This document shows positions 1 through 5,167 of a DNA stretch of 6,203 nt, one piece after another. The notes under the pieces were generated by a model. That model saw nothing but the letters and a program-made list of their open reading frames with translations, was not told the origin of the DNA and did not search any database. Source of the stretch: Trebonia sp. (lineage in GTDB: Bacteria > Actinomycetota > Actinomycetes > Streptosporangiales > Streptosporangiaceae); the NCBI GenBank assembly GCA_030043595.1, contig JASHXJ010000240.1, positions 1 through 6,203 of the forward strand, written 5' to 3'. A program made the position numbers and the translations under genes. The first letter of the stretch is position 1. Every line of letters starts with the position of its first letter.

Positions 1-572
1 AGGGTGGCGCTGATCTCCGCGTTCGACATGCCGCGCGCGATCAGCGTCAGCACCTGCGCCTCGCGTGAGGTGAGCTCGGCGAGGGGGGCGCGTGTACGCG
101 TGGCGCCCTGAGGGCCGGCCGCCAGCGGGCGCGGGCGCCGCGCGAAGTCCGCGATCAGCCGCCTGGTCACCGACGGAGCGAGCAGCGCGTCGCCGGCGGC
201 GACCACTCGCACGGCGTGCACGAGCTCCGCGGCCGGGGCGTCCTTGAGCAGGAAGCCGCTGGCCCCCGCCCGCAGCGCCTCGTACACGTACTCGTCGAGG
301 TCGAAGGTGGTGAGCATGAGCACGCGGGGGCCGCCGGTCTCGTTGCGCAGCAGCTCGCGGGTGGCCTGCAGTCCGTCAAGCACCGGCATCCGGACGTCCA
401 TCAGCACCACGTCGGGCCTGGTCTGCCTGGCCAGGCGCACCGCCTCCGCCCCGTCGGCCGCGAGCCCGGCGACCGTCAGCCCGGGCTGGGCGGCGAGCAG
501 CGCGCCGAACCCCTCGCGCACCATCGCCTGGTCGTCGGCGATCAGGCAGCTGATCGTCGCGCTGTCGGTCAC
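1..572 (-). CDS. NarL/LuxR-family response regulator, C-terminus cut by window edge
   Basis: Cytoplasmic DNA-binding response regulator, partner of the adjacent kinase. Reading from GTG at 572 toward position 1 gives 190 codons with no stop. Residues 1-125 form a receiver domain: acidic pair D13-D14, phosphoacceptor D59 in VLMDVRMP, switch threonine T88 in MLTTFD, and K110 in FLLKDA. After a linker (about 140-165), residues 167-190 begin a LuxR/GerE helix-turn-helix (LTSREAQVLTLIARGMSN). NarL-type regulators are usually 210-225 residues, so roughly 25-30 residues, including the end of the recognition helix, lie beyond the left edge. The GTG start overlaps the kinase stop (GTGA, 569-572), implying translational coupling in one operon; a weak GGCGGG lies upstream. 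By family, it is activated by phosphotransfer to D59. The target is unknown; the divergent ABC transporter genes are the likeliest by position. Confidence 0.93.
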   Translation of the reverse strand, partial: MTDSATISCLIADDQAMVREGFGALLAAQPGLTVAGLAADGAEAVRLARQTRPDVVLMDVRMPVLDGLQATRELLRNETGGPRVLMLTTFDLDEYVYEALRAGASGFLLKDAPAAELVHAVRVVAAGDALLAPSVTRRLIADFARRPRPLAAGPQGATRTRAPLAELTSREAQVLTLIARGMSNAEISAT

Positions 573-1795
573 CGGGGCGTGCCCGCCGGCAGCACCGCGC
601 GGACCGCGAACCCGCCGTCCGCCTCCGGCCCGGCGTCCAGCGACCCGCCCAGCAGCGCGACCCGCTCCCGCATCCCGGTGAGCCCGTGCCCGGTTCCGTC
701 CGCTTTCGGCTGGCCCGCCGCCGGTGGCCCGTTCCTTATCGTGAGCCGAACGGTCCGTGGCTCCTGCTCGACGACCACGCTGACCGCCGCGCCGGGGGCG
801 TGCCGTCCGGCGTTGGACAGCGATTCCTGGACGATGCGGTAGGCGGTGAGCCCGACGCCGGGCGGCACCGCCCGCCTGTTGCTGTTATCAGGCACGGTCA
901 GCGTGACCGCGGCGCCCGCCCGGCGGGCGGCGTCGACCAGGTCCGGCAGGTCGTCGAGCCTGGGCTGGGGCACCAGGTCGGCGTGGTCGGCGCGCAGGAC
1001 GCCGAGCAGCCTGCGCATCTCGGTGAGCGCCTCCCGGGCCGCGCCGCTCAGCGCGGCGAACTCCGCGAGGACCGGCTCGGGCAGCTCGGTTCCGGTCCCG
1101 GTCGCGCCTGGCCGGGCGGCCAGCCGGTACCGCGCGGTCTCCGCCTGCACCGCGATCATCGACAAGTGGTGCGCCACCACGTCGTGCAGCTCGCGCGCGA
1201 TCCTGGCCCGTTCCTCAAGGACGGCGCTGCGCTCGCGCGCGAACTCGGCGGTCCTGGTCTGCCGGGCGAGCGCGCGCCGGTCCCGCCGCCAGCTGGCGAC
1301 CCCCTGCAGCGCGGCCGCGAGCAGCACGAGCCCGCCGGTGAGCCGGGCCGGGTACGCCCAGTCCGGGCCGGTCCACAGCCACACCGGGATCAGCGTCAGC
1401 GCCGCCATCCAGCACAGGGCAGGACCGCCGTAGCGCAGCCCGGCCACGGCATAGACCACGGCCAGCACGGCGTAGTAGCCGGCGTCCGCCCGGGTCTGGC
1501 CAGGGACGAGCGGCGTGACCAGCACACCGAGAAAGGCGATGCGCCAGGCGAGCAGCGCGCGGCGGGGTGCGAGCGGCAGCGCGGCCGATACGGCGAGCGC
1601 GACGGCGAGCCAGCCCGCGAGGCCTGCATGGACTCCCTGGCCGTGCTGGCGGCCTATGCTCACGGCGGCCAGCGCCGACGCGGCGAGCAGCGCGAAGCCG
1701 AGCCAGCCGAGCAGCGCCGCCGTCCGCCGGGTCGCGGCCGAACGCCACGTCGGTACCCGGTCACGGCCGGCAAGCACGTGCGCCAGCGCGTCCAC
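569..1795 (-). CDS. Sensor histidine kinase, DesK/NarL type (HisKA_3 + HATPase_c)
   Basis: Membrane sensor kinase of 408 residues. The N-terminal half has several hydrophobic segments (about 26-46, 60-77, 83-98, 107-121, 126-141, 152-167) with almost no extracytoplasmic loop, suggesting intramembrane sensing. A basic linker (169-190) leads to the HisKA_3 dimerisation domain, with phosphoacceptor H204 in ARIARELHDVVAHHLSMI. The ATPase domain follows, with an N-box (QESLSNAGRH, 324-332) and a G-box (GTGHGLTGMRERV, 367-379). All catalytic motifs are present, so it should be active. The GTG at 1795 is the first in-frame start after an upstream TAA stop; there is no well-spaced Shine-Dalgarno, but TAACCT ends 6 nt before it, fitting leaderless expression. 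It overlaps the response regulator by 4 nt. Kinases of this type next to ABC-2 exporters often respond to antibiotics or envelope stress; the signal here cannot be read from sequence. Confidence 0.95.
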   Translation of the reverse strand: MDALAHVLAGRDRVPTWRSAATRRTAALLGWLGFALLAASALAAVSIGRQHGQGVHAGLAGWLAVALAVSAALPLAPRRALLAWRIAFLGVLVTPLVPGQTRADAGYYAVLAVVYAVAGLRYGGPALCWMAALTLIPVWLWTGPDWAYPARLTGGLVLLAAALQGVASWRRDRRALARQTRTAEFARERSAVLEERARIARELHDVVAHHLSMIAVQAETARYRLAARPGATGTGTELPEPVLAEFAALSGAAREALTEMRRLLGVLRADHADLVPQPRLDDLPDLVDAARRAGAAVTLTVPDNSNRRAVPPGVGLTAYRIVQESLSNAGRHAPGAAVSVVVEQEPRTVRLTIRNGPPAAGQPKADGTGHGLTGMRERVALLGGSLDAGPEADGGFAVRAVLPAGTPR

Positions 1796-1798
1796 ATC

Positions 1799-1854
1799 CC
1801 CAGGTTAGGCATGGCGGGGCCGGGCGTCGTCACACTGGCGGCGTCATACCTGGG
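1799..1854. repeat. Split inverted repeat CCCAGGT / ACCTGGG in the divergent gap
   Basis: CCCAGGT (1799-1805) and its exact reverse complement ACCTGGG (1848-1854) flank 42 nt between the kinase and transporter genes. The left arm overlaps the candidate kinase -10. A 6-bp direct repeat, GGCGTC (1823-1828 and 1840-1845), lies between the arms, 17 nt apart. Could be paired operator half-sites for the response regulator, or chance; arms of 7 bp are short in GC-rich DNA. Confidence 0.3.
1802..1807 (-). promoter_or_regulatory. Candidate -10 element of the kinase/regulator operon (leaderless)
   Basis: On the minus strand, TAACCT fits the actinobacterial TANNNT -10 pattern and is separated by 6 nt (GGGGAT) from the GTG start, so transcription would begin at or next to the start codon. 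No convincing -35 is seen at 17-18 nt. Inference from motif and spacing only. Confidence 0.45.
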
Positions 1855-1914
1855 TACGAGCCGCTGGCGCGAGGTTGGCTCCTGGCGGCGATGCCGTCCG
1901 GCGGCCCGGGTTCG

Positions 1915-1920
1915 TAGCGT
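1915..1920 (+). promoter_or_regulatory. Candidate -10 element of the ABC transporter operon (leaderless)
   Basis: TAGCGT matches TANNNT and lies 7 nt before the ATG at 1928. No Shine-Dalgarno precedes that ATG (GTTCGTAGCGTCGTGGCC), so a leaderless transcript is the natural reading. The -35 region is poor (TGCCGT at 1892-1897), which could mean dependence on an activator such as the divergent response regulator. Inference. Confidence 0.45.
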
Positions 1921-1927
1921 CGTGGCC

Positions 1928-2632
1928 ATGATCGCGGTACACGGCCTCAGCAAGCGCTACGGCGGCACGCTCGCCCTGGACGATGTGAGCTTCGACGTCC
2001 GTCCCGGCACCGTGACCGGTTTCCTCGGTCCGAACGGCTCCGGCAAGTCCACCACGATGCGCCTGATCATGGGCCTTGACGCGCCGTCCCGCGGCGAGGC
2101 GCTCATCGACGGGGTGCCGTACCGCGCCCTGCGCTGGCCGCTGCGGTCGGTGGGGGCAGTGCTCGAGGCCCGGGCGTTCCACCCCGGCCGCAGCGCCTAC
2201 TGGCACCTCGCGGCGCTCGCCGCGGGCGGCGGTATCCCCCGGCGGCGCGTGGCCGAGGTGCTCGGCCTGGCCGGACTGAGCGACGTCGCCTCGCGCCGGG
2301 CCGGGACGTTCTCCCTCGGCATGGCTCAGCGGCTGGGCATCGCGGCCGCGCTCCTCGGCGATCCGGGCGTGCTGCTGCTCGACGAGCCGGCCAACGGCCT
2401 GGATCCGGCAGGAGTCCGCTGGGTCAGGGACCTCACCAGGTCGCTGGCGGGGCAGGGGCGCACGGTGCTCGTGTCCAGCCACCTGATCGGCGAGCTGGCG
2501 CTGACCGCGGGCCGGCTGATCGTGATCAGCCGCGGCCGGCTGGTCGCCGACGGCACGGCCGCCGAGCTGTCCGCGCGGGCGGGCGGGTCGCTGGAGGAAG
2601 CGTTCTTCGGCCTGACCGAAGGGATTTCGTGA
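1928..2632 (+). CDS. ABC exporter ATP-binding protein
   Basis: Cytoplasmic ATPase subunit of 234 residues that would power the ABC-2 permease encoded next. Walker A GPNGSGKS is at 34-41, signature FSLGMAQR at 128-135, Walker B VLLLDEPANGLDP at 148-160, and the switch histidine H185 is in VLVSSHL. The Q-loop position is occupied by glutamate (GAVLEARAFHPGRSA, E80), as I recall from other actinobacterial exporters of this subfamily. Many relatives are near 300 residues with a C-terminal extension; here the fold ends soon after RGRLVADGTAAELS and finishes with a short SLEEAFFGLTEG tail, so this is a compact form. The ATG at 1928 was chosen because it directly precedes the conserved VHGLSKRYGG strand and follows a -10-like hexamer. 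Its TGA overlaps the permease start. The substrate is unknown; a drug, peptide or lipid are all possible. Confidence 0.95.
   Translation: MIAVHGLSKRYGGTLALDDVSFDVRPGTVTGFLGPNGSGKSTTMRLIMGLDAPSRGEALIDGVPYRALRWPLRSVGAVLEARAFHPGRSAYWHLAALAAGGGIPRRRVAEVLGLAGLSDVASRRAGTFSLGMAQRLGIAAALLGDPGVLLLDEPANGLDPAGVRWVRDLTRSLAGQGRTVLVSSHLIGELALTAGRLIVISRGRLVADGTAAELSARAGGSLEEAFFGLTEGIS
2618..2624 (+). promoter_or_regulatory. Ribosome binding site that decides the permease start
   Basis: GAAGGGA lies 7 nt before the ATG at 2632 but only 4 nt before the in-frame GTG at 2629. The spacing favours the ATG. It sits inside the end of the ATPase gene, consistent with coupled translation. Confidence 0.6.
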
Positions 2633-3378
2633 TGGACGGATACGGCTTCCTGGACGTCGCCCGGATGGAATGGATCAAGCTGCGCAGCCTGCGCGCCACG
2701 ACGTGGGTGCTCGGCGCCGGGATGTTCGTGACGGTCGCGCTCGGCGTTGTCGCCGGGTTCAACACGCGCAGCCGCGCCGGCGACCCGACCAGCAACGTGC
2801 TGGCCGGGATCGTCGTCGGCCAGGTCATCACCGGCGTTCTCGGCGTCCTGGCCATGACCGGCGAGTACTCCTGCGGCATGATCAGGCTCACCCTGGCAGC
2901 GGTCCCGCGGCGGCCGATGGTCTTGTGGGCCAAGGCCGCCGTGTTCGGCCTGGTGACCCTGGCTCTCGGCGAGCTCACGGCGTTCGCTTCGTTCTTCCTG
3001 GGCATCGCGGTACTGCGATCGTCGGTGCCGCACCCGTCGCTCAGCCAGGGCTCCGTGCTCCGGGCAGTGCTCATGGCCGGCGCCTACCTCGCGCTGATCG
3101 GCGTGACCGGGCTGGGCATCGGCGCCATCGTCAGGCACAGCGCCGCCGCCGTCGCCACGCTGGCCGGCGGCCTGTTCGTGCTGCCGATCGGCACCGGGCT
3201 CGCGGCGCGCGGCACCGGGCGGCTCATGCCCGAGCTGATCGCTGGCAACTCGCTGGCGGCGGTCAAGCCCGTCCCCGGTTTCACCTGGTCACCGTGGCTC
3301 GAGCTGGCGATCACGGCACTGTACCCGGCGGCGGCGCTGGCGGTCGGCTGCTGGCTGCTGGTGCGGCGGGACGCCTGA
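2632..3378 (+). CDS. ABC-2 type transporter permease
   Basis: Integral membrane subunit, 248 residues, pairing with the upstream ATPase. An amphipathic N-terminus with EWIKLRSLRAT (13-23), typical of actinobacterial ABC-2 permeases, precedes about six hydrophobic segments (roughly 24-43, 56-76, 98-128, 145-167, 170-190, 222-243). The cytoplasmic motif GEYSCGMIRLTLAAVPRR (77-94) is the characteristic coupling region of this group (GEYxxGxIRxTLxAVPRR). It ends in a positively charged LVRRDA tail, suggesting a cytoplasmic C-terminus. The ATG at 2632 overlaps the ATPase TGA by one base (TGATG); GTG at 2629 would add one residue and is less well spaced from the ribosome binding site. Only one permease gene is present, so a homodimer is expected. 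No terminator hairpin is visible in the 47 nt before the next gene. Confidence 0.93.
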   Translation: MDGYGFLDVARMEWIKLRSLRATTWVLGAGMFVTVALGVVAGFNTRSRAGDPTSNVLAGIVVGQVITGVLGVLAMTGEYSCGMIRLTLAAVPRRPMVLWAKAAVFGLVTLALGELTAFASFFLGIAVLRSSVPHPSLSQGSVLRAVLMAGAYLALIGVTGLGIGAIVRHSAAAVATLAGGLFVLPIGTGLAARGTGRLMPELIAGNSLAAVKPVPGFTWSPWLELAITALYPAAALAVGCWLLVRRDA

Positions 3379-3389
3379 CCGCGCCGTTC

Positions 3390-3419
3390 TTGACTCTTCG
3401 GATAACTCGTAGATATATT
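3390..3419 (+). promoter_or_regulatory. Near-consensus sigma-70-type promoter for the MNT-HEPN pair
   Basis: TTGACT (3390-3395), an 18-nt spacer and TATATT (3414-3419) give one of the best promoter matches in the window, in a short AT-rich patch within very GC-rich DNA. Only 6 nt separate TATATT from the ATG at 3426 and there is no adequately spaced Shine-Dalgarno, so the mRNA is probably leaderless. A strong promoter upstream of a gene encoding a DNA-binding domain suggests that it is normally repressed. Confidence 0.75.
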
Positions 3420-3427
3420 CAGGTTAT
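3402..3427. promoter_or_regulatory. Candidate operator: imperfect palindrome over the -10 and start codon
   Basis: ATAAC (3402-3406) and GTTAT (3423-3427) are perfect inverted arms around a partly symmetrical 16-nt centre containing TATATT. A dimeric winged-helix protein bound here would cover the -10 and the start point. The encoded protein carries such a domain, so autorepression is a natural hypothesis. Five-base arms are short and AT-rich, so chance cannot be excluded. Confidence 0.4.
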
Positions 3428-4058
3428 GCGAAGTGCGGCTCCCGCGCTGCTGCCGATCTTCCGGTCCCGCCTGCAGGCCGACATCCTGGCGGCGCTGCTG
3501 CTGCGGCCCGATCAGGAGCTTAGCCTGACGGACCTGGCCGCGCGCCTTCGCGCGCCGCTGAGCACGGTGCACGGCGAGGTGAGGCGACTGGCGGACGCGG
3601 GCCTGCTGCTGCGGCGCGAGGCGGGCCGTTCGGTCATGGTGCGGGCCGATCAGGGAAACCGCCTTACCGGACCGCTGACCGAGCTGCTCCTGCTGTCCTG
3701 GGGGCCGCCGCAGGTGGTAGCCGAGGAGTTCGCCGGGGTTGCCGGAGCGCAGCAGGTGCTGATCTTCGGTTCCTGGGCGGCACGGTACTGGCAGCATCCC
3801 GGGAGGCCGCCGCACGACCTGGACGTCCTTGTCGTCGGGAGTCCGCTTCGCGAGGACGTGTACGACGCCGCCGACCGCGCTCAGCAGCGCCTGGCACTCC
3901 CCGTCAACCCGGTGATCCGGACGCCGGAAGCATGGCATGCGGGAGCAGACCCGCTGGTGCGGCAAATCCGGTCCGGCCCGTTCGTGGCGGTGCTCGTGCC
4001 CGATCACGCAGGCGGCAGCGGCCAGCTGAAGTCACCGCAGGACGACAGCGGTGGCTAG
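3426..4058 (+). CDS. Winged-helix/MNT nucleotidyltransferase (putative antitoxin-like partner of HEPN)
   Basis: Cytoplasmic protein of 210 residues with two domains. Residues about 12-75 form a winged helix of ArsR/MarR style (ADILAALLLRPDQELSLTDLA, then a recognition helix near PLSTVHGEVRRLADAGLL and a wing REAGRSVMVRA). Residues about 95-192 are a minimal nucleotidyltransferase of the DNA polymerase beta superfamily: GSW at 115-117 and metal-binding D131-L-D133 (HDLDVLVVG). The GS-to-DxD spacing is 14 residues, longer than the usual 9-12. Where many relatives have a third acidic residue, the strand reads LPVNPVIR (N161), so catalysis may be altered. In known MNT-HEPN systems such as MntA-HepT the nucleotidyltransferase AMPylates and neutralises the HEPN toxin; that role here is inference. 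The ATG at 3426 follows the promoter directly, and the gene overlaps the HEPN gene by 8 nt. It could instead be a stand-alone regulator with a degenerate transferase. Confidence 0.85.
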   Translation: MRSAAPALLPIFRSRLQADILAALLLRPDQELSLTDLAARLRAPLSTVHGEVRRLADAGLLLRREAGRSVMVRADQGNRLTGPLTELLLLSWGPPQVVAEEFAGVAGAQQVLIFGSWAARYWQHPGRPPHDLDVLVVGSPLREDVYDAADRAQQRLALPVNPVIRTPEAWHAGADPLVRQIRSGPFVAVLVPDHAGGSGQLKSPQDDSGG

Positions 4059-4509
4059 ATGGGCACGGGGCGAGGCCGAGATCGAAGAGCTCATCGCCGC
4101 GGGCCAGCTGGAACTGGTAACCGGAGCACAGGCCGACGGAAGCGCGCTGCTCGAGCAGGCCAGGAAGACAGCTGCCACGGCGGCGAGGCTGATCGCGGAC
4201 GATCCGCACAGCGCGTACGTCCTCGCCTACGACGCCGCCCGGTTCGCCTGCGTCGCCCTGCTGGCGCAGCAGGGGCTCAGGGCGACAACCAGCGGGGGTC
4301 ACTACGCGGTCGAACGAGCTGTCCGCGCCCAGTTCGGAGACGGGTTCCGTCCTTTCGGTGCCCTCCGCAGGCGGCGCAACGAGCTCGAATACCCGCATCT
4401 GCCCTCCGACACAGCCACTGCCCAGGAAGCCGGCAGGGCAGCGGAGACAGCGCAGCGCCTGATCAGCGCCGCGGAGCAGATGCTTTCCCGGATTTCCTTC
4501 TTCGGTTAG
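4051..4509 (+). CDS. HEPN-domain protein, SAV_6107-like
   Basis: All-helical protein of 152 residues. The stretch from AYVLAYDAARFACVALLAQQ (55-74) through GLRATTSGGHYAVERAV (75-91) resembles the core of SAV_6107-type actinobacterial HEPN domains. The region expected to hold the HEPN active site reads RRRRNELEYPH (106-116): the usual R-N-x3-H position has tyrosine (Y114), but R109 and H116 still satisfy a looser R-x6-H pattern. HEPN proteins are often ribonucleases, but some act only as partners or substrates of nucleotidyltransferases, so activity is uncertain. GTG at 4051 was chosen because AGGA (4039-4042) lies 8 nt upstream and no later start would keep the first helix. It begins inside the last codons of the MNT gene, indicating coupled translation and a fixed ratio of the two proteins. 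Confidence 0.85.
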   Translation: MARWARGEAEIEELIAAGQLELVTGAQADGSALLEQARKTAATAARLIADDPHSAYVLAYDAARFACVALLAQQGLRATTSGGHYAVERAVRAQFGDGFRPFGALRRRRNELEYPHLPSDTATAQEAGRAAETAQRLISAAEQMLSRISFFG

Positions 4510-4544
4510 CCGGGCTGGGGGTAGACCTCAAGGAAAGCCGGGCT
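4508..4544. repeat. Two copies of AGCCGGGCT after the HEPN gene
   Basis: AGCCGGGCT occurs at 4508-4516 (starting in the HEPN stop codon) and 4536-4544. Each copy is nearly self-complementary (AGCC-G-GGCT), and the two can pair with each other in 8 of 9 positions around a 19-nt loop. No T-run follows, so a standard intrinsic terminator is not supported; a weak hairpin or protein site is possible. The 71-nt gap holds no gene. Confidence 0.35.
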
Positions 4545-4580
4545 CAGCACGAGGACCACCGACCTGCTCACGGGGAAGCG

Positions 4581-5042
4581 ATGGGGGACCTGATCACTGT
4601 CACGCCGATCGGCGTCGTGCGTGGCGGGCGCACCGAGATCTACGAGGACCACTGGGGCGACGTCACGTCGACGATCGTTCTCGACCCGGCCGAACTCGAG
4701 CCGGACGCGACCATTGGCCTGGCCGGCTTTTCTCATATCGAGGTGGTGTTCCACTTCCACCTGGCGTTTTCCACCCGTCGCAGCGCCTTTCACCCGCGTG
4801 GCGACGCCGCATGGCCGATGACCGGAGTGCTGGCGGGGCGCTCACCGCTGCGGCCGAACCATCTCGGCGTCTCACGCTGCGAACTGCTGTCCGTCGACGG
4901 CCTCAGGCTGACCGTCCGCGGCCTGGACGCGCTGGACGGGTCGCCGGTGCTCGACGTGAAGGCCTACAGCAGCGCGCTGGCGCCGCGTGGCGAGGTACGC
5001 GAACCAGGGTGGGTTCGCGAGCTCATGCGCGACTACTACTGA
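4581..5042 (+). CDS. TrmO/TsaA-family SAM-dependent methyltransferase, short form
   Basis: Protein of 153 residues matching the TsaA/YaeB (UPF0066) fold. Seen motifs: TPIGVVR at the N-terminus (8-14), the GFSHIEVVFHFH strand (49-60), RSPLRPNHLGVS (87-98; family form RSPxRPNPIGLS) and LDALDGSPVLDVKAY (115-129; family form DLLDGTPVLDIKPY). In E. coli, TrmO N6-methylates the t6A base at position 37 of tRNA-Thr using SAM and is about 235 residues; this protein has only the TsaA barrel and lacks the C-terminal part, as in many archaeal and actinobacterial members whose substrates are less certain. The NH and KAY variants at conserved sites could mean a different substrate. ATG at 4581 is the only plausible start; the GGGGAAG before it is just 2 nt away, so initiation may be weak or reinitiated from the HEPN gene 71 nt upstream. 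Confidence 0.83.
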   Translation: MGDLITVTPIGVVRGGRTEIYEDHWGDVTSTIVLDPAELEPDATIGLAGFSHIEVVFHFHLAFSTRRSAFHPRGDAAWPMTGVLAGRSPLRPNHLGVSRCELLSVDGLRLTVRGLDALDGSPVLDVKAYSSALAPRGEVREPGWVRELMRDYY

Positions 5043-5065
5043 GCGGCCGGCGTGTCGAGAATAGT

Positions 5066-5090
5066 TTCGTATACGGAATTCGTTATAGAA
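5066..5090 (+). repeat. Tandem TTCGT-type direct repeat with embedded palindrome
   Basis: TTCGTATACGGAA (5066-5078) is followed immediately by TTCGTTATAGAA (5079-5090), two near copies of TTCGT-(AT-rich)-GAA. The first contains the 8-bp palindrome CGTATACG (5068-5075). The patch is strikingly AT-rich for this genome and lies upstream of the -35 of the next gene, where activator or repressor sites are usual. Function unknown. Confidence 0.5.
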
Positions 5091-5094
5091 CACG

Positions 5095-5107
5095 CGTTTG
5101 ACAAACG
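5095..5107. promoter_or_regulatory. Perfect 6-bp-arm palindrome CGTTTG-A-CAAACG over the -35
   Basis: The two arms are exact reverse complements around a single A, and the palindrome contains the whole TTGACA -35 hexamer. A bound protein would block RNA polymerase. A second inverted repeat, GTTGA-CC-TCAAC (5125-5136), also containing TTGAC, is centred about 29 bp downstream. Candidate operator pair. Confidence 0.5.
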
Positions 5108-5126
5108 AACAGGTTTCCGGCAGTGT
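5098..5126 (+). promoter_or_regulatory. Probable promoter of the 112-residue protein gene
   Basis: Perfect -35 TTGACA (5098-5103), a 17-nt spacer and CAGTGT (5121-5126) as a -10 that keeps the A2 and T6 of TANNNT. Transcription from about 5133 would give a leader of roughly 35 nt ending in the ribosome binding site AGAGGGG (5152-5158), 9 nt before the ATG. Unlike the leaderless units nearby, this gene has a conventional leader. Confidence 0.6.
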
Positions 5127-5167
5127 TGACCTCAACGCAAGAGGTTCAGAAAGAGGGGTCGAATCAC

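Noticed and set aside
686..1927. Long plus-strand open frame running into the ABC ATPase gene, giving an apparent 648-residue protein
   Set aside because: It is antisense to the histidine kinase, the translation before the ATPase start is Arg/Gly/Pro-rich without domains, and the true start at 1928 has its own -10 element.
2326..3138. Minus-strand open frames opposite the ABC genes
   Set aside because: Products are low-complexity and charged with no motif, as expected for shadows of high-GC genes; the plus-strand proteins are clear family members.
3379..3425. Terminator after the ABC permease gene
   Set aside because: No stem followed by T-run is present; the gap is occupied by the next promoter.
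4059..4580. In-frame upstream extension of the TrmO-like gene
   Set aside because: The extension overlaps the HEPN gene in another frame and reads as Arg-rich non-domain sequence; TsaA homology begins right after the ATG at 4581.
5123..5167. Earlier GTG start for the 112-residue protein
   Set aside because: It overlaps the proposed -10 and the second inverted repeat, while the ATG at 5168 has a well-spaced AGAGGGG.
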